In this document: positions 34,018-46,774 of the stretch, piece after piece
Layout of the letters: each line of letters starts with the position of its first letter
Numbering within the stretch: the first letter of the stretch is position 1
Source: Verpa conica
Lineage: Eukaryota; Ascomycota; Pezizomycetes; Pezizales; Morchellaceae
DNA length: 64,000 bases
NCBI GenBank assembly: GCA_033030425.1
Contig: JAUFSD010000022.1
Location: forward strand, 1 to 64,000
Direction of reading: 5' to 3'
Notes under the pieces: model-generated
The model's database searches: none
What the model was told of the DNA's origin: nothing
Seen by the model: only the letters and a program-made list of their open reading frames with translations
Translations under genes and position numbers: made by a program

Positions 34018-36715
34018 ATGTCTACTATCCCCAATTTCGTTCCATCACACGACTACATGCCTAACGAAAGCGGCTCCGACTACCTGGGTATGGGCGCATC
34101 AGATCGTCCAAGGCCAAATCCTCCTCCCAGATATGATAGTATGTAAGTTATCTAATCTTTCCGTAGACCCTTTGTTTCCCAGGCTCGGTCGCATAGATAG
34201 CATAGGTTTAGGGATTGTAAATGTACTAAATAATGAGGTTAGATGGAACGAGTAAGTACATATAGGCAGATTCTCTTGGTATAATAGAGGCTCAAGTCTT
34301 GGTATAGGGATGGGATAACAACGAGGATGATCATGACATCCGAGAACCCACACACAAAATGGGACCCCCCTCTGGATAAGCATGGAGGAATTACGTTTTA
34401 CGTGCTGCGAACCTTTGACAGAACAAACAAAGAATACGATACGGCACTGGTTATGACATCAACCTATCTTTGTGAGATCCTAGAGATTGTGCTGAAGGAC
34501 GAGAACACTGATAACCGCGTTGTCCCAGGCTACACACAGGTATGTATCAACACAATAACCCTTGAGGGTTTGAATAAACCGCGAAAATAAAAGAACTTAG
34601 CTAAAAAATACTCTAGCTAGACCCTCATCTTCTTTACAACTACTTGGACGATTTCAGGAACTTCGACTTTGACCTAAATGCGTCAATGGAGTCAGCTTTT
34701 ATTGACCCTGAGCTCTCCCGAACTCACCTAACAGGACTCATATACTTTCTCCAAACCGAGTACGAGCCTGACAGATCGTCCGCTGAAAGTCTACTTACTC
34801 TTAATCCTCCTCATATCACGTATGACCTGCTATGGTATATATTTAAGCCTAGAACCCTAATTTTCAGTCACCCAACCGCTTATGAACTCCCCCGCTTATA
34901 CAAGTATAAGAGTATGAAGTTGGACTCACGCCTTAGAGTCAGCTTAACACTAAGCCATATTACCTATGTTGATAAAGGAGCTAGTTACAGTCCGTCTGAA
35001 TTACATATCAGCTCGTTCAAAGGGGTTAAGAAGGTTTCTGAACTTCAAATTTTCCCGTTCGAGTATTATATCAAGCGAGCACAAATGGAAATTCATCTGG
35101 AAGAAAGAGGGCGTAGGTACATTGATATTTGTGAGAAGGGAAAGCAGTATGTCTGCCGCGCTATGAAACCAAAAGATCAGGTTAGTTACCCCCCCCCCCG
35201 AATTGCCCTTCCTATCGAGTCACAGGAGTATCAGCATTCTAGCTGTAGTATTTAAACTCTAACACAGTAGTTATGTGTAGCACCGTAACTACGATAGTAG
35301 ATTAGTGATTGACCCGAAGAGATATTCGATCGAAAACGGCGCTTCTTATTACCCGGTTGGGGACCTCGATAGAATCCATTACCAGATTTGTAGCTGTTTC
35401 CTATGGGGATTTTCTATGGAATATAAAGCGTGGGGTAAGTTGTTATTGGTCATCACATTATCTATTCCGTCAGTAAAAATCTAGTACCCGTACTAACCCC
35501 CACGTTAATGGTGATAGAGCAAGTAGATATAGATAAAATCACCGATATTATCTGGAACGAAGAGATGTTAGACAATGTCGTCCTTGAGCCAGCCACGAAA
35601 ACCATGATCAAAGGCTTGATCAATAGCCACGACTCTACAGATCCAGATATAATTGAGGATATTATGCCCGGTAAAGGTTCAGGGTTAATTATGCTCTTTA
35701 GCGGTCCCCCTGGGATAGGGAAAACGCTCATTTCTGTAATCGCCAGTGTTGAACAAAGTACCAACCTCACACACTGACTGGCTACAGGAAGCTGTTGCAG
35801 AAGCAACGCACCGACCTACATACCGGATTTCAACAAATGATTTGGGCTGTGATCCAGGGGGCCTAGAGTATAACCTACGCATAATTCTCAACAGGGGTTC
35901 TGAATGGAATCTTGTTCTTTTGATTGACGAGGCGGATGTGTTCCTCGAACAACGGACGGGTTTTGATGTTACAAGGAATTCGCTAGTTTCGGTTTTCCTC
36001 CGAGAACTGGAATATTATAAAGGGATCCTTATATTGACAACTAATCGTTTGGAGACTATTGATAGATCACTCGAAAGTAGGTGTATTCTCGCTCGTACTA
36101 CTATTACTAAGACAGATCAAGTCGAAGTGGTACCTTTATGGGTTTTACCTTCCAATTAATAGTAGAGCTAATCCCCATAACTATAATTAAGGTCGGATTC
36201 ATCTCAAGCTTCGCTTTCCTGAAATAAATAAAGCGTCGAGGATTCAACTTTGGCAACTGTTCTTAAAAGATAAATCAGACAATATATCCTACAGGGAGAT
36301 CCAACAACTTTCAGAATTCAAGCTTAATGGTCGAATGGTAAGCCCACATTCTTTTAATTACTGTCTTGTCATTGAAGTTTGATGAACCAGCTCAAAATTT
36401 CCCCTCGTTTATTAGATTAAACATGCAGCATCACTCGGTCTCGCATTATCAAAGATTCAAAACGAAAGCTTGGCCTTCACTCACATCAGAAGCGGCCTCC
36501 GATTCATCGATCCATCCCTCTCGGTCGATCACGAGTCATCTGCTAGATTTGATGACTATAACTGCGCTTCCCCTCTTGATCCAGGGATGACACCTGGGCA
36601 GACTGCCGACACGCCTGGAGGCAGTAGAGACATATCTGGGGAGCTTATACACGCTGAAACTAGCCACCGAAGGCAAAGCGGGGATATTGGACGTGACGGT
36701 AAGGCACCCATCTAG
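34018..36715 (+). CDS. AAA ATPase with DUF7025-like N-terminal region, 8 exons, 686 aa (pair 2)
   Basis: Exons 34018-34142, 34308-34539, 34617-35180, 35281-35434, 35485-35735, 35788-36076, 36192-36337 and 36416-36715. All intron phases equal those of the gene at 24386-27192. Exons 6 and 7 (289 and 146 nt) and intron 5 (52 nt) have identical lengths in both. The N-terminal region has NYLDDFRNFDF, PPHITYDLLWYIFKPRTLI and ERGRRYIDIC. Walker A GPPGIGKT is at 432-439, Walker B LLIDEAD at 486-492, followed by TTNRLETIDRSLESR with the arginine finger. The last exon starts IKHAASLGLALSK and then diverges completely from its paralogue in a polar tail. Intact; substrate unknown. Confidence 0.85.
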
Positions 36716-37346
36716 GAAAATGTAGGGGGTGCTCAAAGTCGAATGCTAAACAGAATTTATAGGTTTTGGTCTTGGTCGGGCATGTAAGAGACCTAGATTT
36801 TCTTGAGGTCTAGCCATATCCCAACCCTGGGTCCGGGTTTGAAAAGTGAGAAAGTAATTCATGTATTAAGGCGTTTGTTTGATAAGGGTACTGAGTAGGA
36901 AATTCAATAAAAACCTTACTCTCAAATTTAAGTCTAGCCATCGTGGTAAATGAGAACAAATCATTCAATGATAAATCAAACCAGGTGTAACTGTTCTTAG
37001 AGAGAACTTTCCCTTATGCGAATCTATAAGCATCTATTGAAGAGTTCTATTCTATGTTTGAAATGCGTACTTCAAAGTCGCCCAAGATTGACCTGCCACC
37101 AAAAAAAATCTCCCCAAGACATCAAGTCCTGTTCCACCGTCGATACCAGATCTACTCTATATACAAAAGAAGATGAAACTCGTAGACGGGTCGTCAGTGA
37201 ATAAGAAAAGAAAAAATACAAATTACTCCAGGGACCCAGTCCCGAAACCCAAAACACCACCCGTTTATAATATGCAAACACCCCATGTATCCCAACCAGT
37301 ATAAAAACAAAGAAAATAGAGGGAAAGGAGAAAGAAAGAGAAAGAT
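36716..37346. other. Intergenic, no gene seen
   Basis: Sequence between the convergent ends of the pair 2 ATPase and the ASMT-like gene. Only short frames are present. Confidence 0.6.
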
Positions 37347-39261
37347 TTAAAAGCATAGTGCCCTGAAAAGGCTCGAAAGACACCCCGGCTTTCGCTTCTC
37401 GCTGTATTGATGACTAATATGTCGCGATACAGGTGGTGTCGAGCATTGTGACAAGCTCCGTCGTACCATTCTCATGCGTCTGCCCTCGACAGTTGCGACA
37501 GTAAGAATTGTAGATACGGCTACATCAACGATGTGGTCTGAAGGGATTTTTGAGGTTGCGCGGGTATTGATAAACAACATCTTCCGAGCGAAATCCAATT
37601 CCGTAAGGGTTTCATTTGTATCAACGTTAATCAACTATTAAAATGTTAGACTCAATTTCGTAGTAGCTAATAAGTAACTATTATAACGAACCTTGATGGA
37701 ACCCTTAGCGCCCAAATTATCAAAGCCAACCTCGCCTTCGATCTCAACGAGATACGCATCCCCGCCGTTGCCAATGCCAGGGTGGTACAAGTAGTATCTC
37801 CTACGCGAAGCATTCCAGCTCAGTCTGCAGCACTCGGTTGCATAAGCTCTCTGTATAGCCTCCCTAGCCCTTTCTTCGTCACACCTCTTTCTACGAGGGC
37901 CAAGGATCTGCTCTGCTTTATCTGGTATTGTCGGAGATCTAGGAGACATTGCAGAAAGAACTGCTTCCCTGGGATAGATTAAGGTAATCAACCCGTCTCC
38001 TGCAGGTGATATCCGTCGGGATGGGGGCTCGAGTCCGAGGGTTACAACAGAGGTATCAAGCCCGGTTACCGGATCGCGGCGGAGAAGACTCAGTTCATTG
38101 AAGGTGTCATCACCTGGATTCTCGCGCATTGCATGAATGCTATAGAAAGGTGTCTGGGCGTTCTGACCAAATGTAAAATGTTCAGGTAATGCGAGAGGGT
38201 GTTCGGATTGCTGAGGCTCGTGTATAGGCGCTTGTCTAATATTGACGTTAGCAGCTGTTTCCCTTTAAAGAGCGGGTGAAATAGACTAACCGATACATAT
38301 TCAAGATATAAGTTTTACCACTGTCGCCTGGCTTAACCGTACCTTTTCTAGCACCTTGGGCTGAGTTCCATAAACTTATGAGCTCGGCTTGCGAAGAGGC
38401 CATTCCACTGCTTTGATAGTGCAAGGGGAAATGCGGCGCAGCAACCACTGGGATTTCCGGTGCTGGAGGTAGAAGCGGCGACGAAATCGAGGGCGAGTCT
38501 AGTGATTCATGTGAAGTATGATATACTGAAGAAAAGTGTGTTGTGGGATCTGATACAGATCGTTTTCGTCGGTGGTTGTAGTAACTGTCTCGCTCTTGCT
38601 CAGTCCCAAGGGATTCAACGCTACTCACAGTATCACCTACTCCGGGCACATATACTGTTGACGGTAAAGGAATTATTGTTGACGCATCTGATTTTTGATA
38701 CCGATGTTTTGGAGAATTCGCATAGTTAACGGACTGAGGAGGTGATGGAGGAGTAGGGAACTTCTGATGACGACGGCTGTCGGCGCGCCCAAATGTTCCC
38801 TGTCCTCCCGGAATCTGAACACCGGGGGGGATTGCAATTTCAATTGGTTCTGGAGTTGATTGTAGGCTCCTGAATGAATTCTCTCTCTGGAGAACAGGTG
38901 AGGATATCCTAGAAAATCTTGACCCAGAATATGCTCTCGTAGACCTTCGTGTAGAAATCGCTTCACTGTTGTATGATGGAGTTGGAGAAACATCTCTTAC
39001 ATACTGCGGGAGAGGTGAGTTGTTTCGGCTTTGAGGATTCGGGGAATTCCCACGCAAAGACGGGGAGCCCTCTCGACTGTCTGGAGGAGTAAAATATCCA
39101 TGAACGAGAGGAGGAGAGTTGTTGCGGTCTGATCTTGGATAAAAGTATTTTGATGCCGAGCCCGGAGTCTTGGGAGGGGTCCCCATTGAGCTTTGGTAGT
39201 AGTCACCAGCGTACATATTGTCTATCTTGCCGAAATTTCCAAAAAATCTTGTATAATTCAC
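37347..39261 (-). CDS. Ser/Pro-rich protein with acetylserotonin methyltransferase-like fungal C-terminal domain, 3 exons, 600 aa
   Basis: Exons 39261-38291, 38235-37692 and 37634-37347, introns 55 and 57 nt, frame kept. Start is either the ATG at 39261 or the in-frame ATG at 39216 (MYAGDYYQSS); the second has the more usual context. Residues 1-330 are low-complexity, rich in SP/TP and SR dipeptides (likely phosphorylated, disordered). Residues about 430-570 hold a block (CCRLSWNASRRRYYLYHP ... INTRATSKIPSDHIVDVA) that matches, from memory of the family, the conserved tail of fungal proteins annotated acetylserotonin methyltransferase-like. That name is historical and does not establish enzyme activity. 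The C-terminus ends GCLSSLFRALCF with two cysteines that could be acylated. Confidence 0.72.
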
Positions 39262-41827
39262 AATCTGTTCCCACAGAAAGCCTTAGTATGCAAAAACTAG
39301 CATAAGTATCTATCGAAAGAGCGTAAGCGGAATCCTTTCAGCTGCGGTAACTAATTGGAGTGAGTTTTCTCTGGGAGAGTTGCCTGGTTCACCTACAAGT
39401 AAAGGGAAGCTAGTATATATACGTGTGCGAGACAGTTGAGGTGCTCAAAAAGGACTTTGCGCTGCAATGGCCAAATCTTGACAAGTGTGCTGCGAATCGT
39501 TCAGATTCTGGAATTATAGAAGGTATGAATCGAATGCGGGCTGTCCAGGAATTAATAGGGAAGGTTGTTCTTTAGGAAAGAAGAAAACGGTTTCATGCTC
39601 CCCGCAATTGAATGTGCGTAACGCTTGGATGGTAACCACACATCTGAGAGCTCGGTAACGGAAAGCTACAATAAACATGACCACACCATCGCAAATGTGT
39701 TTCTAGCCCGGAGAACGACCTATTCGGTGGATGCCACAGCTGACGTGACTGACCGCACCCTCGCAGTGCCGGTCGACCCGAAAGAGAAGTGTAGTTTCCA
39801 CGTTTGACAGACGTAGTCAGTAGATAATGGCTGAGTGACCCGACTAGGTATAGCGATTAGATATTCTCTAGCTGTGGCACCGTGACCGAATACTCTATTT
39901 ATGGCCATGCACGAGAGCCACAAGCGCCGCCAACTGTCACACAGAGGCTTGGCGTTCTGCTTTGAACCAGCTTTTGAAAACCGAGGGAAACCTAGGTTTG
40001 CGATAGAGTAGAAATTAAGCTATTAGGAAGTTAGCTGCACAGAATAGTATAGGCATCAGTCATTTTTTTCACTACCTTTCATTTCCAAAATGTTGGCCCC
40101 GAAACGACGGAGTAGTACAGGTTGTATAAACTTTATTGCTGGCCTTCCTCATCCCCCTTGTACTCCGTGGTAGATACACATGTCATTCCCTCCGTCTGGG
40201 GAGAGTGAACATGATAAAGCTGACTTCAGTGTTGTGGGCATCTAGTTTTCGGTTCGGCTGGTCTTTGATGTGGTGTCGGCGCCCATATGAGTGTGAAACA
40301 TATCTACCTTCCATTAAAACCCAGCAACCCCCTGCCATATGAAGACTAGAGTTACTCCTACCGTCGTTTCGACGAGTCTTGCGCCGTTTGTACACCTAAA
40401 GCTGCGCAGAACTTAGTGAGCTTAACTATCCCGACAAAACAACCTCTGATACCATCAAGTAGTGGGGGGAAATACTAAGCATACTAGTCCGGTAAAGGTT
40501 GCAATGTTGCACGTTAGGCCCAGCCCCATGGCGACCGAAAGTTTCTCTCTCGATAACCCAAGTTTATCATCTGAGCCTTACTGGGCCGCACAACCGCGTC
40601 TTGAATCCAGGGTTAGGGGTCGCATCAACCAGCCTTGAGCTACACAAAACTGAAACGCTAGCCTCTACCGATAAGTATAGGAATTCCCATCGCTGCGTAT
40701 CCGGTAGCGAGATCTGAGTTTCAAAGTGCCCTTAGTTTCTTTGCCACAGTGGCCATGGAGCTATAGCTTGTTCGGTGTAAAGAGTATATTCTTAAATATC
40801 TTCTATGCTGTAGAGTTATGAAGGATCCACTTCGTTTAATTATAGTTGTTTCCGTATCTACTTCTAAATAGTCTCTTAAGTATCAGCTTAAACTCTACTA
40901 AATATCGTTCTTGAATATGTAAGTAATCATAATATCTAGAATACTCTAGGTCACCTGTCTGCACTTGACTCCCCTCCTCCCACTCTAGTTAACTGAGATA
41001 TGAAACTGTTAAACTCCTTGTTAATTAACAAAATGTTCATTCCTTAGAGTTTCTCACGCTTACTTACTATTCATCTTAGGTATTCTATCTAAGAAATTTT
41101 GTTCTAATCTCGGCTGAGCTACTCAGAATTCCGTATACAACAGCTCAGCTCTATTATTTTCTTATGAGCACAAGCTGTAGGCGATTCGCCAGACTATTTT
41201 ACCGATAAGTATTCCAATAAGCTGTTTCCCTAGTATCCTTCCGGAAGATAGCCCTATGAAAATCAAGCATCTGTCAATCAGCAGCACTTCGGTAGGTAAG
41301 GGGCCACTAACGTGCTTGTGTAGAGGGTGAGAATTCCGGGGTTAGTTTTCCTCTTTGGGTCCTGCCCGCTTAAAATACATACTAATGAGGGATTGAATAG
41401 TACAAACGTCGTATATAGTGCGGCCCTAGGCCCGGTCATTGAACTATAAGAACCTCTGTGGTGCCACCAGTCAGAAACTAGTTTGCAGGATGGAAGAATA
41501 CAGGTTACTTTGGGATTTTCAGATCCTGATCCTTAATGATTAAATAAATCTCTAAGAGGTTTTTTTTATCAAAGGGGAGGGTATTTATTGTAATACTGTT
41601 TTCATACCGTTTTTAACCAATCACCTGTCCCTTTTCTCATATTATGACACCTGTCAGCCAAAAACTAACAAACTATCCATCTATACCAATGTTTTTCTCT
41701 CATCTATCCATCCCGTGGCATACCCTCCTACCCCGCAATATCTTTCATTTATATTGACTTCCGTATCCTCCGCTATGCGCCTTCCAGAAGCATAAAAACA
41801 TCAAAGCTTCGTCAGATACGCCACAGC
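39262..41827. other. Intergenic, no gene seen
   Basis: 2.5 kb without a supportable exon chain. Short frames at 39625-39807, 40136-40342 and 40499-40717 lack domains and splice context. Confidence 0.55.
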
Positions 41828-42527
41828 CTAATCTAAGGGAAAATTCAGATACTCTAATATACAATGTATTAATTCTCCATGTGAAAGGCCACATTCTCTA
41901 ATAGACCTTTCGGCGCATAGTGGGAGGCGTGCTGCATTTTCGAACGCGATTGTGAAGTCGGCATTTGGCGAGAATTCCCGAGAGAGGGAACACTTCATGT
42001 TTTGGGCCAGATTCTCGAAAAGCAAGCTAGGTGATATCGGTTCGACTATAACATCATCAGGGGGTACCGAGAACAAGTCTGCTGGGAACTCAACAAAGAT
42101 AACAAGATTGATGTCCTCCGTGGTAGGGGCCGTCTCAGCCAAAGGGACTTTTTCTAGCAGGTGAGAACAACTTATGCACCTTGTATATTGCTCCTGGTAG
42201 ATCTCGAGATAGAAGTACTGGCCTGATCTACCAGCCCCGTGGAGTGTATCAGCCCAAAAACCGCAAGGTATTGGACAGTTATTCTCTGTAAACACTCTTG
42301 GGGGAGTTTCTGTATCAAATATTCTCTGAGAGAATGAAAGAAGTTTCTTTCAAGATGTGTTAGCTGTTTGAAACTCTTTTTAAGGATGGAGAATTTACCT
42401 CCCAAGTGTCTACATTGCCTATTGGAAGGACATGAGGTTCACTGCTTCCATTCTGCGTTCTTTTGACTAGTGTAACATAACCGCATTCCGGTAAAGGTTC
42501 TGATAGGGCTTCATCTGAGGAAGACAT
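41828..42527 (-). CDS. Unknown small protein, 2 exons, about 208 aa
   Basis: Exon 1 42527-42399 starts MSSSDEALSEPL. A 73-nt intron ends CATTCTCTCAG, and exon 2 covers 42325-41828, joining as ...VDTWERIFDTETPPRV. The protein has four to six cysteines near the middle (NNCPIPCG, TRCISCSHLL), which could bind a metal. The C-terminal segment (DFTIAFENAARLPL...IRECGLSHGELIHCIL) has the spacing of a ubiquitin-like beta-grasp tail; this is only a resemblance. I do not recognise a family. A different acceptor would give a short frame ending at 42172, so the splice site should be confirmed. Confidence 0.6.
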
Positions 42528-44019
42528 GATTAGTTCAGGTATATGGAGTCTCGGGGGTCCCGCCTGGAGATTAGGACAAAGGTCGGCAAGGAGGGGGGGC
42601 TGCTAGAAACGTTTAGTCCGTGGATGATCTATGTAGGATCACGGGCTGAGGATTTAGGTTCCTATGCTTAGTTGATACAGTGATTCTATTGATGGTGGGG
42701 ATAAGATAGTCACGGTGACGGATGGTTGGAGGTTGGAGGTGATACTGTATGTACACGTATACATATACCATAGAATGAAGAAACCACCATCGCACTGAGG
42801 TTTCATCCCACGGGTACTTCATGCTCTTCTCGTTAGCCAATCATCAGAAAATCACCCCACTCTAATACATATATGCACTTTCTATCCTTTCACTTTACTC
42901 AGCAGTTGATATTCGCTTCTTATGAAGTTTGTGCATTACCGATACCACGTCAACGGTACAGTCCCACGTTGCCATCACAGACGAATATCAAACATGTTAC
43001 ATATATACATAATAACCCCCATAGTCCACTGTAAGCATGAACTTCCGACCAATTCCAAGTGCCGGAGATTTGAGTCAATGGGTGTATGAATCGTGTGTAT
43101 ACATAGAGCATAACCAAGACCTGAATTCCCAATCGCTTATGTACATGGGTTACTCAAGTCTCTCTGCAGGATATGCACTGATAGGGTCACATACAAGCCG
43201 ATACATCTACGTCATACGAATTTAAGCTCATTTAGTGAGAATAAATACTCCCAAGTCTAGGGAGTGGGATTAAAAGTACCTATGCTTTCATCATCAAGTA
43301 TCACTCGATTACTCGGAAAAGCAGCCAAGATCATATAGAGTGCACGTGCACCTAGCATTTCTTATAGAACGGAGGCTGAGTGTACGAAGTGAGATCTAGG
43401 AGCCGCTTCTCAGTTAAGTCAGCACGCCACGTGACGATGATTAGATTAGATTAGATACTGATCCCCGGCCTAAGAAAAAACTCAGAGTATAGAACTGGCG
43501 GAGTAAGGTCATCTTTACCTGGGTTCTCCGACAAGTACATAATCCACTAACCAAATTATAAATAAAATTCAAAGTTAGATCTCCCATTCGACCCTTTACG
43601 GTCATGCAAGAAAATTACTGGGTGAGGTACTGATTGATATGCAGGGTTGATAGCCTCATGGGGGTTACTTACTCCCGGCGGAGTTATGAGCCCCCCTCCC
43701 AAGCAAGATTCAGTGCAGCCGAGATCTTGAGGGAAAGTGGCCTCTCATAGTAAAAATATTATGTATAGAATATAACCATTTTGAAGTTACTGAAGTGGTC
43801 TCTTAGCTCCGAAATCTTTTGTTAGATTCGCTTCTAGGTAGTCCTCTTTAGAGAAGATGGTGTGACATAAGATACAACAAGCGAAAGACGGCGAAAGAGG
43901 CAGCTACATTTAGTATCACTTGCAAGATACAGTATTCATTGTTTACATATTAATTGATGGATGGGGGAAAAACGAAACACTAGCTATATTTCTCCCGGCC
44001 CTGAACCTTATTCTCTCAT
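42528..44019. other. Intergenic, no gene seen
   Basis: About 1.5 kb with only short frames on both strands. I see no repeat or RNA gene. Confidence 0.55.
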
Positions 44020-46774
44020 TTAGCACCCCTCCTCCAATACCCTCCTACTCCCCTCCTCTCCAACCCAATCTTCAATCCTCGCTGCCACATCACCAACAAG
44101 CCTTTCGTATACCTCACCAACAAAAAATAGCCCACAATGCGCGCCCACTTCATCAACACCAGTCATCTCTACCTTGACCCAGCATTTATCGTTCTTTTCG
44201 CTGGGTAGGATACAGAACCTACGTTCTCGTTTCTTTTTCTGCTTTTGTTTTGGGGGTGTTGATATAGATCGTGGGGCCGTAGGTGGGATTGGTAGATGAG
44301 AACGGGATGATGAGGCTGATGATGGAGGTGCTTGCCTTGGGGATAGTGGCGGAGGTTCGGGGATGCCGTTCATACGACGGTATTCAGCATCCATACGTTC
44401 TTGCTCTTTGCGAAGACGTTCTAGCTCTTGTTTCTCCTGTGTATTTTCCTCTTTACCTTGAGACTTCATTCTGTCTTTTTGCAACTTCTTTTCTCGCTTT
44501 TCTTGCTCTCTCTGTAAATCTCTTTCTCTCTTCTCTCTTTCCTTTATAATATCTCTTTCTCTCTTCTCCTTTTCCCTAGCAATATCTCTTTCCTTCTTCC
44601 AAATCTCCCTCGCGATTTCCCATTCTCTCCTCTCTATTTCCCTCTCGATCTCTCTTTCTTTTCTTTCTATCTCTTTTTCGATCTCCCTCTCCTCCCTTTC
44701 CCTTTCTCTCTCCCATTCCTCCATCTCGCCTAGTTTCTCCTTCTCTGAGTATTCTACCTCATTCTCTCCCCTTTCTCTTTCCATTTCCCTCTCCTCTCGA
44801 TCCTTCTCTTTCTCCAACTCTCTCATTTCTCTCAACTTCTCCCGTTCTACACGGTCCTCCTCTTTCTCTCTCTCTCTCTGCTTACGTCGCATCTCTCTCT
44901 CCTCCCGTTCTTTTCTTTTCTCCTCTTCTCTAATACCCCGATCTACCTCTTTTCCCTTATTCTTCTTCATTTTCTCTAATTCCTTCTCGCGATCACGAAT
45001 TGCTTTCTCGTAGTCCTTAACTGCTTTCTCGTATTTCTTGCGCACCCTCGCAGCCTCCTTTTCCGCCGCTTTGCGCACAGCTGCGTCGGGAATCTGAGAA
45101 TAATCGAATGTGGGGGGTTCCTCTGGTGGTGGTGGTAGTACTGGCCCCTCTAGCGTGAGAGCTATCTTTTCGTTAACGGAATCAGTGTAGCCTGCTCTGT
45201 GAGCTATATGAATAGATGGATTTGAGGAAGATCCCTTCTCGTCAATTGTATCTTCAAAGGAAATCTTTTCATAGTCAGACAATCCAGCCGGCGGCCTCCC
45301 GTCTGCAACAGACATCTCGTCTGTCTCCACAATATGCAGCGCGACCGGCTCGCCCTCGTACCCATCGTCATCTGTCAAAGGATCGGCAGGAATATGCTTC
45401 ATATCCCCCATCGAGCTCGCAGTATTATAAGAACTTGCACTCGCACTCCGTTTATGTTCCAAAAAACTACCTCTATCACTGGTCCCCAAACAAACATCCC
45501 CGTAATGATTTGATCTTCCCTCACCTACACCCACTAGGTCATGCTCCAATTCTATTCCCGGGGTATGTAGCCCCTCGTCAAGCCCTGGCCCAGCTACAGC
45601 AGGCGCAGGTCTAGGCTCAGTAGCCTCCTTAGTCCTCCCAGTAGAAGATGTATAATAGTTTACAAACCTCACACGGTCGACTCTGCCACTGTAATTCACT
45701 ATTCCATCCTCAAGCGCACGGATGGTGGTGTATCGGTTCTTGAGCCCCATAGGGTCGGCAAGACACCCACCGAACTCGAGGTGGGACATGAGGTATTGGC
45801 CGGTTGCTTGTGTCAGGCGGGAGTGGTGTTTATTTATGAAGTGAAGGGCAGAACCCCAAGTTCCCTCTGCTTCGGTTAGGTACGATGCAAAGAGTTGTTA
45901 GGATGACAAACCACTTACCTTGCTTTGGTACAACAACAGTAAAGTTCCTTGAGGGCTTTTTAGAGTAGAACTCGTCTACCTGAGAGCCACTAGAATTGAT
46001 GGTGCTGAGAGACAGATTACTCTGACTAGAACCCTCTCCACCATTTTGGTACGGTCCTCCTGAGTTCTCGCCGGGGCTTTTGGGGGCAGGACGGAAGATA
46101 CTACCAAGGCCGGCGGAGATGACACCAGGGTGCATACCCAAGAACGGGGTATCGAATGAGATTGTTCCCAGCAGCCTATGACGTCTCCGGCCAGTATAAT
46201 CTTGAAGGAGAGCAACATCAGCAGCGAGAAGACCACCCATAGAGTGACCCAGTAAGACCACATCTGTATTATCGTTCTCGAATTGTGATAGCCTGTTCAC
46301 AATCAGTTCAATTTTTCCTCACATTATCTCCAAGTGATGGGAGCAAGACCATTGTGAAAAGTTCTCAGTAGCAACAAGAATATTATATCTTGTCTTGAAC
46401 TTTGGATAAACCTTTGTATGGACCAGATAGCCCAACGGCTCCAACGTCACACAAAGCAAGTTATGCAAGTGAGCAGGGAAGCTCTGGAAGCTCGTCTCAT
46501 TGCCCATGAAGCCATGAATATAGATTACCAACAGCTTCCGCTTCGTTGCATCCACTGCCGGCACGAGTGATGCCTGTGATGCTGACCTCTCATGGCACCT
46601 CTGGGACGACCCGGCAGAGACCTGCAGTGACTGATTGTAGGGTGACCTGGGTGGCAGTTGTGGTGGCTGCAACGGTGGTCGTGGTGGCGTGGGAGGGGGT
46701 GGCTGATACTGGAGTGGGTTAGGGCTCGTTTCGGAACCTCCAGGAAGTGGGGTGTAGGGTGGCGGGGGATCCAT
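44020..46774 (-). CDS. Alpha/beta hydrolase (DUF676-like) fused to long charged coiled coil, 3 exons, 881 aa
   Basis: Exons 46774-46350, 46292-45919 and 45866-44020, introns 57 and 52 nt; the first donor is an unusual GTCTTG. Start chosen as MDPPPPYTPLP, a common opening in this fungal family; an ATG five codons upstream is possible. After a Pro-rich leader, the fold begins KLLVIYIHGFMGNETSF (oxyanion region HGF at 87-89). The nucleophile elbow GHSMGG places Ser159, followed by SFDTPFLGMHPG and NYYTSSTGRTKE, where a catalytic His would be expected in related lipases but is not certain here. Residues about 500-780 are dominated by E/R/K/I repeats (EREREEREIEKEIERKEREIE type), a single continuous charged helix. 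The hydrolase part suggests lipid or ester cleavage; the helix suggests a scaffold. Confidence 0.82.
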
